NCBI GenBank assembly: GCA_020631395.1
Contig: JAHDHI010000012.1
Span: forward strand, 1-64,000
Direction: 5' to 3'
From: Bizionia sp.
Lineage (GTDB): Bacteria; Bacteroidota; Bacteroidia; Flavobacteriales; Flavobacteriaceae
DNA: 64,000 nucleotides
Made by a program: the position numbers and the translations under genes. Below the pieces are notes generated by a model. The model ran no database searches, had not been told where the DNA came from, and worked only from the letters and a program-made list of their open reading frames with translations. Shown here piece by piece: positions 18,325 through 28,087 of the stretch (positions within the stretch are counted from its first letter, which is position 1; every line of letters starts with the position of its first letter).

Positions 18325-19083
18325 ATGCAAATTCCAGAAGGGAAAAAAATATATTTCGCGTCAGACAATCACTTGGGAGCTCCTACAAAAGAACAATCCT
18401 TTCCGAGGGAGAAGAAGTTCGTGGCATGGTTGGATGAAGTGAAGCAAGATGCCGCTGCCATTTTCTTGTTGGGAGATTTGTTTGATTTTTGGATGGAATA
18501 CAAGACAGTAGTTCCAAAAGGATTTACGCGAACATTGGGAAAACTGGCAGAGATCAGTGATTCTGGAATTCCCATCCACTATTTCGTGGGTAATCATGAT
18601 CTTTGGATGAATGGTTATTTCGAAGAAGAATTGAACATTCCCGTATATCATGAACCAAAAGAATTCACTTTCAACGACAAAACCTTTTTTATAGGGCATG
18701 GAGATGGTTTGGGGCCTGGGGACAAAGGTTACAAGCGTATGAAAAAGCTCTTTACCAATCCAGTGGCACAATGGTTCTTTAGATGGTTGCATCCAGATTG
18801 GGGCGTTAGATTGGCACAACACCTATCGGTTAAGAACAAACTGATTTCTGGGGATGACGACGTAACCTTCTTGGGAGAGGAAAATGAATGGCTTGTGCAA
18901 TACTGCAAAAAGAAGCTGGAAACGAAACATAGAGATTTCTTCGTGTTTGGTCATAGGCATTTGCCGTTGGACATCCAACTGAATGAAAATTCAAAATATG
19001 TGAATTTGGGAGATTGGATTGGGTATTACACCTATGGTGTTTTCGATGGAGAAGTTATAGAGCTCAAAGAATACAAGAATTGA
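18325..19083 (+). CDS. lpxH: UDP-2,3-diacylglucosamine diphosphatase (LpxH-type)
   Basis: Calcineurin-like phosphoesterase that hydrolyses UDP-2,3-diacylglucosamine to lipid X in lipid A synthesis, at the inner face of the inner membrane. Metal motifs: SDNHLG (residues 13-18), LLGDLFDFW, GNHDLWM, GHGDGLGPGD and GHRHLP. The D-H-D-N-H-H set is complete. 252 residues is normal for the flavobacterial enzyme. The ATG at 18325 is preferred over the TTG two codons upstream because that TTG lies within the -7 box. Confidence 0.92.
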   Translation: MQIPEGKKIYFASDNHLGAPTKEQSFPREKKFVAWLDEVKQDAAAIFLLGDLFDFWMEYKTVVPKGFTRTLGKLAEISDSGIPIHYFVGNHDLWMNGYFEEELNIPVYHEPKEFTFNDKTFFIGHGDGLGPGDKGYKRMKKLFTNPVAQWFFRWLHPDWGVRLAQHLSVKNKLISGDDDVTFLGEENEWLVQYCKKKLETKHRDFFVFGHRHLPLDIQLNENSKYVNLGDWIGYYTYGVFDGEVIELKEYKN

Positions 19084-19163
19084 TCAAAAAACAACTATTT
19101 TTCGCCAGAATCAAAAAAGCTTAAATCAATTCGATAAAAGATAGTTGACTTCTCAAAAAAAAA

Positions 19164-19823
19164 CTATTCCAATAATTTATCTAAAGTAATGATGTCTATC
19201 TTCCCATCCGGGAAGAGTTGGTTTCTTTCTTCAAAACCCTTCAAAGCTTCGGATGTTATGCTCTTATAGATGCCATCGACAGGAATGTCGAATCCTTTCT
19301 TAACCAAGAGTTTTTGCATTTCGTAAACAAAAGCACTTTTTTCTTGATAGATTAAATTGGCCTTGGGAAGACTTTTCACCATCATTTTCTTGAACTTTTC
19401 AGACCTTATGTGATTGGCGTGATCTTTTAACGAAAACCCTTTGCTCTCCATGCTTTCAATGTCTGCATTGCTTAGTCCTTGGGATTTTAGTTCTTTGGAT
19501 TGTATTAATTTTGCTTCGTAAAATTTGACTTTTGCTAGTTTTTTAGAGTATTCACTTACGGTATGTCGTGTCTGTGCATCGTCATCTTCAGGGTGTTTCA
19601 CATCTATTTCATTGGCACTCCATTGCATTAGTACAAAGCCGTTCAATGTAGATATGGCTTCATTGTAATCGTAAACCACGGATTGATCGTGATAATTCAA
19701 ATCAATGTTCTCGTTGGCCAAATAGTTTGCGTTTTTGGGATGAAATCGTTTGTAATCTTTATACTCGTTGTACGCAAAGATCAAAATGATTATGGTAAGA
19801 ATGAATATGAGGATTTTTTTCAT
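19164..19823 (-). CDS. Membrane-anchored protein with C-terminal peptidoglycan-binding-like domain
   Basis: 219 residues. One N-terminal anchor (MKKILIFILTIIILIFAY), a charged helical middle region (about 40-150), and a C-terminal segment (about 165-218: VYEMQKLLVKKGFDIPVDGIYKSITSEALKGFEERN) that follows the PG_binding_1 pattern. It is probably periplasmic and may touch cell wall. No catalytic motif was seen. Confidence 0.65.
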   Translation of the reverse strand: MKKILIFILTIIILIFAYNEYKDYKRFHPKNANYLANENIDLNYHDQSVVYDYNEAISTLNGFVLMQWSANEIDVKHPEDDDAQTRHTVSEYSKKLAKVKFYEAKLIQSKELKSQGLSNADIESMESKGFSLKDHANHIRSEKFKKMMVKSLPKANLIYQEKSAFVYEMQKLLVKKGFDIPVDGIYKSITSEALKGFEERNQLFPDGKIDIITLDKLLE

Positions 19824-19976
19824 TGGTATCTTGGATTAGGAAAACAAAATGTAAGATAAATATTTTGAATGTAACTAAAGGTTTTCAATTTAAAGAAATT
19901 TAAAATTTTAATAACTAGGTGGTTGTGCTCGGAAAAGTTCAAACAATCAATCAATTGCCATATGGCAATTTCTCTG

Positions 19977-21242
19977 CTATTTTTTTTTATGTTCTTCGAT
20001 GTCTTTTCGTAGGTCCAACTTTCTGAAGGATGGAGAAACCATGCCCATGGTAATAACGGTAATTAATGTCATTGTGCCACCAAATACAACAGCGGTAACT
20101 GTTCCCATGAGTTTTGCTGTCAAACCACTCTCAAAAGCTCCGAGTTCGTTAGAAGACCCTACGAACATTGAGTTTACCGATGCTACACGACCACGCATGT
20201 TGTCTGGTGTCTTCAATTGAAGGATGGTTTGCCTAATAACCATGGAAACTCCATCGGTTACGCCACTAAAAAACAAGGCGACTACTGAAACCCAAAATAT
20301 GGAGGACAACCCGAACACGATAATGGAAATTCCGAACCCAAAGATGGCAGCTAAAAGCTTTATTCCTGCATTTTTGCTAATGGGAATGTAAGCCGTAACT
20401 AACATTGTCAAGAAAGCACCCACCGCTGGAGCTGCTCTTAAAACTCCAAAGCCTTCACTTCCAACCTTTAAAATGTCTTGAGCAAAAACGGGTAACAAAA
20501 TAATAGCTCCTCCAAAAAGAACGGCAACCATATCCAATGTCAAAGCGCCTAAAATGGCTTTGGTCTTGAACACGAACTTGGCTCCCTCTACTAAACTCTG
20601 TATAATGGGTTCACCTATCTTTGGGTTGAGAATTGGTTTTTTTGGTATTTGAAGAATGACTAGCAATGAGAAAACAACCAATCCAAAAACAAAGCAAAGT
20701 GTCCAATGCACACCAAACCAATGTATTGAAAAACCAGCAAAGGCAGGCCCTAAAACAGATGCCATTTGCCAAGTGGAACTACTCCAAGTTGCTGCATTAG
20801 GATAGGTTTTTTTGGGAACGATCAAAGCTATCAAGGAAAAAATGGTTGGTCCAAAGAATGAGCGTAGAAAACCTCCAAAGAACACCAATGCATAGATGCC
20901 ATATAAAACTTTTTGTTTGGACCAGCCCTTTACTACTTCTGGCCAGGTCAATAGAAAAAGACCCAAACTAATTACGGAGAACGCGGCAATGCACATTGCC
21001 AATAAGTTTCTCTTTTCCCTTTGATCCACGATGTGTCCAGCAAATGGCGCCATTATAAAAGCTGGTATGAACTCTATGATGCCGATTACACCTAATGACC
21101 ACGGGTCTTTGGTGATGCTGTAAACTTGCCATTCGATGACGATGAACTGCATGGTCCAAGCAAATACCAATGCAAAGCGCATCAATATGAAAATGTTGAA
21201 TTCTCTGAATCTTAACGCTTCGTACGGATCGTTTTTTTGCAT
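19977..21242 (-). CDS. Major facilitator superfamily transporter
   Basis: 421 residues with about 12 membrane helices in two halves. The loop motif GHIVDQREKRN after helix 2 is the MFS signature, and the sequence fits the EntS/MFS_3 branch, some of whose members export siderophores. The substrate cannot be read. Monocistronic, co-directional with neighbours but separated from them. Confidence 0.9.
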   Translation of the reverse strand: MQKNDPYEALRFREFNIFILMRFALVFAWTMQFIVIEWQVYSITKDPWSLGVIGIIEFIPAFIMAPFAGHIVDQREKRNLLAMCIAAFSVISLGLFLLTWPEVVKGWSKQKVLYGIYALVFFGGFLRSFFGPTIFSLIALIVPKKTYPNAATWSSSTWQMASVLGPAFAGFSIHWFGVHWTLCFVFGLVVFSLLVILQIPKKPILNPKIGEPIIQSLVEGAKFVFKTKAILGALTLDMVAVLFGGAIILLPVFAQDILKVGSEGFGVLRAAPAVGAFLTMLVTAYIPISKNAGIKLLAAIFGFGISIIVFGLSSIFWVSVVALFFSGVTDGVSMVIRQTILQLKTPDNMRGRVASVNSMFVGSSNELGAFESGLTAKLMGTVTAVVFGGTMTLITVITMGMVSPSFRKLDLRKDIEEHKKK

Positions 21243-21295
21243 GGAGGATTATTGAAAGAACCAGTTTGAGATGGTCGTTGATGGTTCGTGCAAAT

Positions 21296-21649
21296 TTAAA
21301 GATTACAAAGGTTATTCAGGTAGTTATCCAGATCTAATTGAAAAAGTGTTCCTTTGATGAGGTCTTCTACTTCCATCAACTCCTTTTCATTTACAGCTAA
21401 GTCTACTTTTGTGCTAGGTGTCTTCAATAGAATGGATTTGGTGTTGCAATCTCTTTCACAACAACTACAACCTTTGGAGTTTCGAGCATCAAATACGTTT
21501 TCATGAAACTGCCTTATTTCTTTGGCTGTTAGATAGAACCCCATATCTCTAAATACAAGTTGAATCTTGTCTCGTTTGGTCGCATTGCTTTTCCATTGAA
21601 AGGCTATTCCAAAGTCATTGTGATATATCTTATAGATCTCTTTTTCCAT
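21296..21649 (-). CDS. Small Cys-rich protein of unknown function
   Basis: 117 residues, no signal peptide. A central cluster CSCCERDC could bind zinc or another metal. No family name was recognised. It is encoded between the MFS gene and recJ, on the same strand as both. Confidence 0.6.
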   Translation of the reverse strand: MEKEIYKIYHNDFGIAFQWKSNATKRDKIQLVFRDMGFYLTAKEIRQFHENVFDARNSKGCSCCERDCNTKSILLKTPSTKVDLAVNEKELMEVEDLIKGTLFQLDLDNYLNNLCNL

Positions 21650-21717
21650 ATTTAGACTATTTTCAGTATCAAATATAATATTATTTATAATGAATCTAAA
21701 TAATAAAAAAGAATAAT

Positions 21718-23409
21718 TTATCCTTTAATGTCTTTAAGTTTCAATTGCAAGCTGACATTGCCTTGCCAATGGTTCTCATCTATGGAATAGGCTGCTTTGA
21801 ACTCTTTTTTGTTTTCAATGAGATTTAGCTTCTCTCCTAAACCAAAACCGATGCAAACCAATTTGGGATTCCCATTTTGAGTCACTGTGATGCGCAAGTG
21901 GCTTTCGTCCTCACCGACACATTTGCCATACCCGGTGTCTTTCAGGTTGTCACTCATGAAAACGGGAGTCATGTTTCCTGGGCCGAAGGGGGCGAACTGA
22001 CTTAGTATGCGATAGAATTTGGGGGTGATGTCATCCAAGTCTATCTGTGTGTCTATGGTTATTTCTGGTGTCAACAAACTCTTGTCTATCGAGGCTTTTA
22101 CGACCTCTTCGAATTTTCGTTTGAAGGGTTCGTAGTTTTCCTCTTTCAAAGTCAATCCAGCAGCATACTTGTGACCACCGAATTGTTCGATGTGCTCGGA
22201 ACAGGCTTCCAAGGCATTGTATACGTCGAAACCTTTTACGGATCTGGCGGAAGCTGCCAATCTATCTCCGCTTTTTGTGAAGACCAAGGTTGGGCGATAA
22301 TAGTTTTCAATCAGTCTAGAAGCCACAATGCCAATAACACCTTTATGCCAAGTTTCGTTGTAAACAACAGTAGTAAAGCGTTTCTGTTCTTTGTGCTCTT
22401 CAATGTATGCAAGAGCTTCTTTGGTGATTCTTTTGTCTGCATCTTTTCTGTCTGTGTTAAAAGCTTCAATTTCCTCTGCATATTTCGTTGCAGTCGTAAG
22501 ATTGGTTTGGGTAAGGAGATCTACGGCGTATTGCCCATGCTTCATTCTGCCTGCTGCATTTATTCTAGGAGCAATTGTGAATACGACGTCTGTTATGGTA
22601 AGCGTGTCTTTTTTTATTTGGTTGATAATGGACTTGAATCCGGCTCTTGGCTTGGTGTTGATAATATGCAACCCATGGTAGGCCAAGATTCTATTTTCAC
22701 CTATTATGGGAACTATGTCAGCTCCTATGGCCGTTGCGACGAGGTCTAGGTATTCTGTGAGATCCTCGATGGTCTTGCCTTTTTTAGATGCCAATGCTTG
22801 GATTAATTTGAAACCGACTCCACAACCACAAAGTTCGTCGAATGGGTAGTTGCAATCGTCTTGTTTGGGATCCAAGACAGCAATGGCATCTGGTATCTTT
22901 GGCCCTGGTCTATGGTGATCACAGATTATGAAATCGACATTTTTTTCTTTTGCATGGGCTATCTTGTCAATGGCCTTTATGCCACAGTCCAATGCGATTA
23001 TCAAAGTCACGTCGTTGTCGGCAGCGTAATCTATCCCTTTGTAGGAGATGCCATAACCCTCGTCATAGCGATCGGGAATGTAGGTTGCTACATTCGAGTA
23101 TGTGCTCAATAGATAGGAAGACATCAAAGATACCGCCGTGGTGCCGTCTACATCATAATCACCATACACCATGATGTTTTCACCGTTGGCGATTGCTGTT
23201 TCTATTCTTGATACGGCCTTGTCCATGTCCTTCATCAGAAAGGGATCGTGCAAATCATCTAGGCTAGGTCTAAAGAAATATTTGGCTTGTTCATAGGATT
23301 CTATGCCACGTTGCACCAAAAGTGAAGCTATGGACAGCTCTACTTGCAAAGCTTTAGAAAGATCTCTTACAGTATCTTGATTGGGTTTGGGCTTTAATGT
23401 CCAACGCAT
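21718..23409 (-). CDS. recJ: Single-stranded-DNA exonuclease RecJ
   Basis: 563 residues; 5'-3' ssDNA exonuclease of recombination and repair. DHH-family motifs: YGDYDVDGTTA (about 81-91), ALDCG (about 138-142), CDHHRPG (about 160-166), then DHHA1 with GGHKYAAGLTL (about 405-415) and a C-terminal OB-like domain. All metal-binding aspartates and histidines are present. The stop is adjacent to the GNAT gene start, so they form an operon. Confidence 0.96.
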   Translation of the reverse strand: MRWTLKPKPNQDTVRDLSKALQVELSIASLLVQRGIESYEQAKYFFRPSLDDLHDPFLMKDMDKAVSRIETAIANGENIMVYGDYDVDGTTAVSLMSSYLLSTYSNVATYIPDRYDEGYGISYKGIDYAADNDVTLIIALDCGIKAIDKIAHAKEKNVDFIICDHHRPGPKIPDAIAVLDPKQDDCNYPFDELCGCGVGFKLIQALASKKGKTIEDLTEYLDLVATAIGADIVPIIGENRILAYHGLHIINTKPRAGFKSIINQIKKDTLTITDVVFTIAPRINAAGRMKHGQYAVDLLTQTNLTTATKYAEEIEAFNTDRKDADKRITKEALAYIEEHKEQKRFTTVVYNETWHKGVIGIVASRLIENYYRPTLVFTKSGDRLAASARSVKGFDVYNALEACSEHIEQFGGHKYAAGLTLKEENYEPFKRKFEEVVKASIDKSLLTPEITIDTQIDLDDITPKFYRILSQFAPFGPGNMTPVFMSDNLKDTGYGKCVGEDESHLRITVTQNGNPKLVCIGFGLGEKLNLIENKKEFKAAYSIDENHWQGNVSLQLKLKDIKG

Positions 23410-24009
23410 CTATCTTATCAATTTTAAACGTAATTCTTCTTTTTTATGTGTTATCCACTCTTCTTTCAAGATGCTCAACAAGACGACATCGCTTCTTCCT
23501 CTTCCAGAAGGACTTGGCAAAGCTTGTCTAAATCGGCCTTCTTCTGTACAGCCTACACTCTTCATCGCAGCGATGCTTCTTTTGTTTTCGACATAGGATC
23601 CCATGCCAATGCGTTCCATCTCCATGGTACCAAAGGCAAAGTCGAATAGCAAATATTTGCAATGCTTGTTCAAGCCTGTGCCTTGAAATTGTTTCCCGTA
23701 CCAAGTATATCCCAATCGGGTGTTCTTCAAGGTTGGGTCTATGTCACAAAAACGCGTACAGCCGGCAATTTGATTCGTCCTCTTGTCCACGACCAGAAAA
23801 GGGTATTCCTTTTTGTCCTTTCTGGCTTTAATGGCAGATTTTATATACTCCATCAAATTTAACGAACCATTGCCCTTTATATGTGAATAGTCCCAGATGT
23901 TGGGCTCGTTGGAGATGTCCAACAAGCTTTTGAAATGGTTCTCATGCAAAGGTTTTAGTTGCACAACGGCATCCTCGATAATATAATCTGAAGCAAAGCT
24001 GAAAGACAT
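23410..24009 (-). CDS. GNAT family N-acetyltransferase (RimJ/RimL-like)
   Basis: 199 residues with the GNAT acetyl-CoA region TRLGYTWYGKQFQGTGLNKHCKYLLFDFAFGTMEMERIGMGSYVENKRSIAAMKSVGCTEEGRFRQ (about 94-160), typical of the RimJ/RimL branch that acetylates N-terminal amines or small molecules. It directly precedes recJ and follows osmC by 3 nt. Confidence 0.88.
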   Translation of the reverse strand: MSFSFASDYIIEDAVVQLKPLHENHFKSLLDISNEPNIWDYSHIKGNGSLNLMEYIKSAIKARKDKKEYPFLVVDKRTNQIAGCTRFCDIDPTLKNTRLGYTWYGKQFQGTGLNKHCKYLLFDFAFGTMEMERIGMGSYVENKRSIAAMKSVGCTEEGRFRQALPSPSGRGRSDVVLLSILKEEWITHKKEELRLKLIR

Positions 24010-24012
24010 GTC

Positions 24013-24435
24013 CTAATTGTTGTGAAAATGTGAATTTGTCTTTACCTCCGCAAATTTTCTAAACATTTCCATGACACCACAATACTTGTCCACGGACAAA
24101 TTAACGGCTTTGGTAATCTTTCCTTCATCCAAGTTGCTTCCATAGAAATGATAGTCCACGGTCACGGTATGGTAATATTTTGGGTGCTCATCGGTCAATT
24201 GTCCTTCTACATCCATTTTGAAATCATCTATTTCCACTTTCATCTTCTCCAATATGGAAACGACGTCCAAGCCAGAACACCCAGCCAATGACGACAACAT
24301 CATGGCTTTTGGTCGCAAACCTTTGTTCGTTCCTCCATTTTCTTCCGACGTATCCATCGATACATTGTGTCCACTTGGGTTATCCGATTCGAAAAGCATG
24401 TCGCCTTTCCATTGTGTTGTTATTTTATGAGACAT
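24013..24435 (-). CDS. OsmC family protein
   Basis: 140 residues from the ATG at 24435 (MSHKITTQWKGDMLF). OsmC fold with the redox region GLRPKAMMLSSLAGCSGLDVVSIL, holding one clear peroxidatic-type cysteine (Cys in AGCSG), and a C-terminal KYCGVMEMFRK with the second. Members reduce organic hydroperoxides. The longer upstream frame to 24468 lacks family similarity, so the inner ATG is chosen. Divergent from the carboxymuconolactone-type gene, with 59 bp between starts. Confidence 0.88.
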   Translation of the reverse strand: MSHKITTQWKGDMLFESDNPSGHNVSMDTSEENGGTNKGLRPKAMMLSSLAGCSGLDVVSILEKMKVEIDDFKMDVEGQLTDEHPKYYHTVTVDYHFYGSNLDEGKITKAVNLSVDKYCGVMEMFRKFAEVKTNSHFHNN

Positions 24436-24494
24436 TATTGAAATTTTTATCGTTATTTGTAATACCAAAAATACTACTAATAAAATTAAATTTC

Positions 24495-25085
24495 ATGCCA
24501 TTAATTACTCCTTTGACACCAGAACACGATTTAGAGACAAAAAAACTTGCTGAGTTTTTTAACGAAACACTTGGTTTTTGTCCTAATTCCGTGCTAACAA
24601 TGCAACGAAGACCAGCAATAAGCAAAGCCTTCATAAATTTGAACAAGGCTGTGATGACGAATGAAGGTCGAGTGACTTCTGCACTGAAAAGGATGATAGC
24701 TTGGGTAAGTAGCAATGCAACTGGATGTCGTTATTGTCAAGCACATGCCATTCGTGCAGCAGAACGTTACGGAGCAGAGCAGGAGCAGTTGGACAACATT
24801 TGGGAATATAGGACGCATCCCGCGTTCAATGAAGGAGAACGTGCAGCGTTGGATTTTTCCTTGGCGGCCTCACAAGTGCCCAATGCCGTGGACGAAGACA
24901 TAAAAAGAAGATTGCATGAACATTGGGATGAAGGAGAAATTGTCGAAATGCTAGGTGTTATCTCCTTGTTCGGTTACTTGAACCGTTGGAATGATTCCAT
25001 GGGAACCACACTTGAAGGAGATGCGATTGAAAGTGGCAACCAATATTTGGGAAAACACGGTTTTGAAGTAGGAAAGCACGTGTAG
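24495..25085 (+). CDS. Carboxymuconolactone decarboxylase/AhpD-like protein
   Basis: 196 residues from the ATG at 24495 (MPLITPLTPEHD). The AhpD-type motif with CxxC and histidine is visible: SSNATGCRYCQAHAIRAAERYG (about 74-95). Such proteins act as thiol peroxidases or reductants. Pairing with divergent osmC suggests a role in peroxide or thiol stress. The longer upstream reading frame overlaps the osmC promoter and is rejected. Confidence 0.88.
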   Translation: MPLITPLTPEHDLETKKLAEFFNETLGFCPNSVLTMQRRPAISKAFINLNKAVMTNEGRVTSALKRMIAWVSSNATGCRYCQAHAIRAAERYGAEQEQLDNIWEYRTHPAFNEGERAALDFSLAASQVPNAVDEDIKRRLHEHWDEGEIVEMLGVISLFGYLNRWNDSMGTTLEGDAIESGNQYLGKHGFEVGKHV

Positions 25086-25166
25086 TTGCGTCTAGTTCTA
25101 TTTTCAATAGATGAGCCACTTCAACAACGTTGGCCAATTGTTGGACTGAATAGATATAAATAATTG

Positions 25167-25200
25167 AACCATCAAAAATAACCTTTTGATGGTTTTCTTT
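25167..25200 (+). terminator. Rho-independent terminator after the AhpD-like gene
   Basis: Arms aaccatcaaaa (25167-25177) and ttttgatggtt (25184-25194) pair perfectly around a 6-nt loop, followed by a T-rich tail. Confidence 0.75.
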
Positions 25201-25347
25201 TTCAAAGGATTTTCCTACTTGTTTTTGGTACCCTATTTTAATATCGATATTTCAATTAGGTTTGTTTTTCAACAAGTAAAATAAATACGTTTTTCACGGA
25301 CTTTGACTTCGTGTTTGTAATTTGATTTGCTAAAAAACGTTTGATTT

Positions 25348-25545
25348 ATGGAGGTTCACATTAAAATACCATCGTTGTTGTTTTTTGTGATTAATCTATG
25401 CCATGCTATGGAATTGGGGAAAGTCATTAGATTAGTTGTGATTAAAAAACTATATCCAAAAACTACCATAAAAGATATTGAGAATTATGAGAAAAACACA
25501 AAAACTAAATACTTTATTCCAAGAAAAGATGAAAACGAAACTTAG
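25348..25545 (+). CDS. Short hypothetical ORF
   Basis: 65 codons from ATG: one hydrophobic segment (IPSLLFFVINLCHAM), then a lysine-rich tail (KKLYPKTTIKDIENYEKNTKTKYF). The stop overlaps the convergent peptidase gene by 4 nt. No family was recognised; it may be a gene remnant. The DNA between the upstream terminator and this ORF shows nothing else. Confidence 0.3.
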   Translation: MEVHIKIPSLLFFVINLCHAMELGKVIRLVVIKKLYPKTTIKDIENYEKNTKTKYFIPRKDENET

Positions 25546-27281
25546 TCGTGCATCTCCATTATAACTTTTACAACTTTTGCATTTATGTTGTTTTGAGCAT
25601 TTTCAATGATTGGCTCAATCGATGAATGATCCGAAACCATGTCCTTGGTCGTTTCGACTGCTTTTACATACCAATCTTCCCAGGCCTTTATTATGGAAAC
25701 TTGAGTTTTCATGTCATCTCCTTTATTCAAAGCAATTTTGCTATGTTTCAATTCCTCGTCCAATCTTTCCGTAGCTGCCTTTTCTATTTGCAAGACTATT
25801 TGCTTTGCCAAGTTTTCATCGGCATTCAAAAGACGATATGCCGAAACGAGCGATGCCACGCCTACGTTTTTGAGTGTTTGTTTGGAAACTTTGTCCAGAC
25901 GATCGTTGTCCGTATGATAGAATTGATCCGTAAAATGCCAAAACAACACACTTGGGATGTCTTCCGTTAGAAAGGGAACATGATCGCTTCCTCCTTCAAA
26001 GGGATTGGTGTTTACGATCCAATTCGCTCTTTTGCCTTGAGCTTTGAATTCATCAATTAAAAAATCGTTTAAATAGTGGGGTTTCATTTGGCTCAACTTC
26101 ATTTTTTGACCTCCCCATTCGGTATGCTTGTCATTGCCTCTGGTCCAAATGGCACTTGGGTCGGGCATTTTCTCAATTAAGAAAGAACCTCCGGTAATTG
26201 CGGTATTTTCCCCCACCATGTCCAAACTAATGCCCCATTTTATGTTTTTTGCACGTTCTTTGTCTTCTTGGACATATCTTTTGGTGGAAACGATTTCATC
26301 TCCCCAAAGAAAGGTTAGCGTTCGTTTTGGTTTAAAGATGTTCTGTTTGATTAATCTGGCGGTAACTGCAGCCATTTCCAAGGCTACGCCAACACCAGTT
26401 GCATTGTCGTTGGCTCCTGGCTCTTGTACGTGGGCACTAAATACCAAGCGTTCTTTTGGAGAAGTACTTCCTTTTATTTCTGCAACGATGGTCAACTCCT
26501 CCGATTCGTAAATTTTTGTCTCTACCATGACATTTAACTTTACGGTGCCTTTGCTCAAATTGGATTTCAAACGTTCCTTCGCCGCGTAGGACATGGCGAT
26601 TGCCCATCCTTTTATGTCTTGATTCAAAGGGATGGATCTAAATTGAATGGATGTCGTATTCTTTTCGGGCTGTAGGTATTTCGGATTGCTATAAGATAGG
26701 ATGCCAACGGCACCTCCTTTTACCACTGCCGTTTGAAAGACTCTTGCAGGGCTGGATTCCACAAAGACTATTTTTCCTTTTACATCCACGTTTTTTAATT
26801 GCTTGACGTCCTCGATGTAAACGACTTCGGCATCTATTCCCTCTTTTGGAGTGCTATGGGAATTGATGGCGATCATGTTTCTATTGGTAGCGTGCTGCAA
26901 TAGAGGGATCTCTTCTCCTGTTATGGTAACTCTAGCATCGATGGATTCCCAAGTGGGGTGTTTGAGTGCTCTTTTCTCTATTCGGTATGTAAGGATGTCG
27001 TTTGGAGTGGCCTTTTCCTCAAGGACATATCCTGCCTTTTCCAGTTGTTCTGCTATGTTATGCATGCTTTTGTCAAAACCCGTATTGCCAACGATGCGCC
27101 AATATTTTTCCATGAAGGCAGTGGTTTCATAAGCTAAATCCCCAGTGAAATTATCATTGATCGAATTCCAGTGATTTTGAGTTGTTTGCTCCTCGTTTTG
27201 AAAGGTGGCTGCTACTTTTTTTGATTTACAGGAAACGACTATGATGATAATGACAAGTATGCCCAAGTATTTTTTTAACAT
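25542..27281 (-). CDS. M28 family metallopeptidase lipoprotein with PA domain
   Basis: 579 residues. Lipoprotein signal with lipobox cysteine (IIIVVSCKSKK). PA-like insert (about 150-230: GIDAEVVYIEDVKQLKNVDVKGKIVFVES). The M28 catalytic part (about 265-480) shows VFSAHVQEPGANDNATGVGVALEMAA with zinc ligands His and Asp, then WGDEIVSTKRY, and a late histidine in VLFWHFTDQFYHTDND. It is probably an outer-membrane or periplasmic aminopeptidase. The usual second Glu of EE is changed (GDEI), so the exact substrate class is open. Confidence 0.88.
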   Translation of the reverse strand: MLKKYLGILVIIIIVVSCKSKKVAATFQNEEQTTQNHWNSINDNFTGDLAYETTAFMEKYWRIVGNTGFDKSMHNIAEQLEKAGYVLEEKATPNDILTYRIEKRALKHPTWESIDARVTITGEEIPLLQHATNRNMIAINSHSTPKEGIDAEVVYIEDVKQLKNVDVKGKIVFVESSPARVFQTAVVKGGAVGILSYSNPKYLQPEKNTTSIQFRSIPLNQDIKGWAIAMSYAAKERLKSNLSKGTVKLNVMVETKIYESEELTIVAEIKGSTSPKERLVFSAHVQEPGANDNATGVGVALEMAAVTARLIKQNIFKPKRTLTFLWGDEIVSTKRYVQEDKERAKNIKWGISLDMVGENTAITGGSFLIEKMPDPSAIWTRGNDKHTEWGGQKMKLSQMKPHYLNDFLIDEFKAQGKRANWIVNTNPFEGGSDHVPFLTEDIPSVLFWHFTDQFYHTDNDRLDKVSKQTLKNVGVASLVSAYRLLNADENLAKQIVLQIEKAATERLDEELKHSKIALNKGDDMKTQVSIIKAWEDWYVKAVETTKDMVSDHSSIEPIIENAQNNINAKVVKVIMEMHD

Positions 27282-27286
27282 GACGA

Positions 27287-27976
27287 TTATTTTTTGATGG
27301 ATGTACTATTTTTTCCTCCCACTACAATTACGATTTCACCCTTTGGAGGTTTGCTCGTATAGTGTTCCAAAACTTCCTTTGCCGTACCACGAATGGTTTC
27401 TTCATATAGTTTGGTTAACTCTCTGGATACGGAAACAGACCTTTCTTCTCCAAAATACTCACAAAAATGGCCTAGTGTCCTTATTAGTTTATGTGGTGAT
27501 TCGTAAAAGATGATGGTTCTGGTTTCTTCGGCTAGCAACAACAATCTCGTTTGCCTTCCCTTCTTAACGGGCAAAAAACCTTCAAAGACGAATTTGTCGT
27601 TTGGCAAACCACTATTTACCAAAGCAGGGACGAATGCCGTTGCACCTGGTAGACAGTCCACTTCGATGTCGTTTTCCACACAAGCTCTGGCAAGCAAGAA
27701 TCCCGGATCTGAAATTGCCGGTGTGCCAGCATCGCTTATCAATGCAATGGTTTCTCCATTTTTAATGCGTTGTACCACATTGGATACGGTCTTATGTTCG
27801 TTATGCATGTGGTGGCTTTGCATTTGTGTGGAGATTTCAAAATGCTTTAGCAATTTGCCAGAGGTCCTTGTGTCTTCAGCCAAGATGCAATCCACTGTTT
27901 TCAAAATGGCTATTGCTCTAAAGGTCATATCTTCCAAGTTTCCTATTGGCGTGGGAACAATATAGAGTTTACTCAT
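27287..27976 (-). CDS. rsmI: 16S rRNA (cytidine(1402)-2'-O)-methyltransferase
   Basis: 229 residues of the SAM-dependent tetrapyrrole methylase fold. Signatures: VPTPIGNLEDMTFRAI (about 6-21), ILAEDTRTSGKLLKHF, ALISDAGTPAISDPGFLL, CLPGATAFVPALVNSGLPNDKFVFEGFLP. RsmI methylates C1402 of 16S rRNA in the decoding centre. The length is typical. It ends 5 nt from the M28 peptidase gene. Confidence 0.95.
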   Translation of the reverse strand: MSKLYIVPTPIGNLEDMTFRAIAILKTVDCILAEDTRTSGKLLKHFEISTQMQSHHMHNEHKTVSNVVQRIKNGETIALISDAGTPAISDPGFLLARACVENDIEVDCLPGATAFVPALVNSGLPNDKFVFEGFLPVKKGRQTRLLLLAEETRTIIFYESPHKLIRTLGHFCEYFGEERSVSVSRELTKLYEETIRGTAKEVLEHYTSKPPKGEIVIVVGGKNSTSIKK

Positions 27977-28087
27977 TGATTTAGATGTTATGAGTTCAAA
28001 TTTACAACCTTTTTAAGTGTATTTGGCGCAACCTTTTCCATTAATTCAAAATCATGGATGGAAAGAACCAACGAACATGAGGTGCAA

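Noticed and set aside
22171-22749. Plus-strand ORF of 192 codons inside recJ
   Set aside because: Shadow frame; recJ motifs on the other strand are unambiguous.
24288-24494. Long N-terminal extension of the AhpD-like protein
   Set aside because: The extension lies over the divergent osmC gene; family similarity begins at the ATG at 24495.
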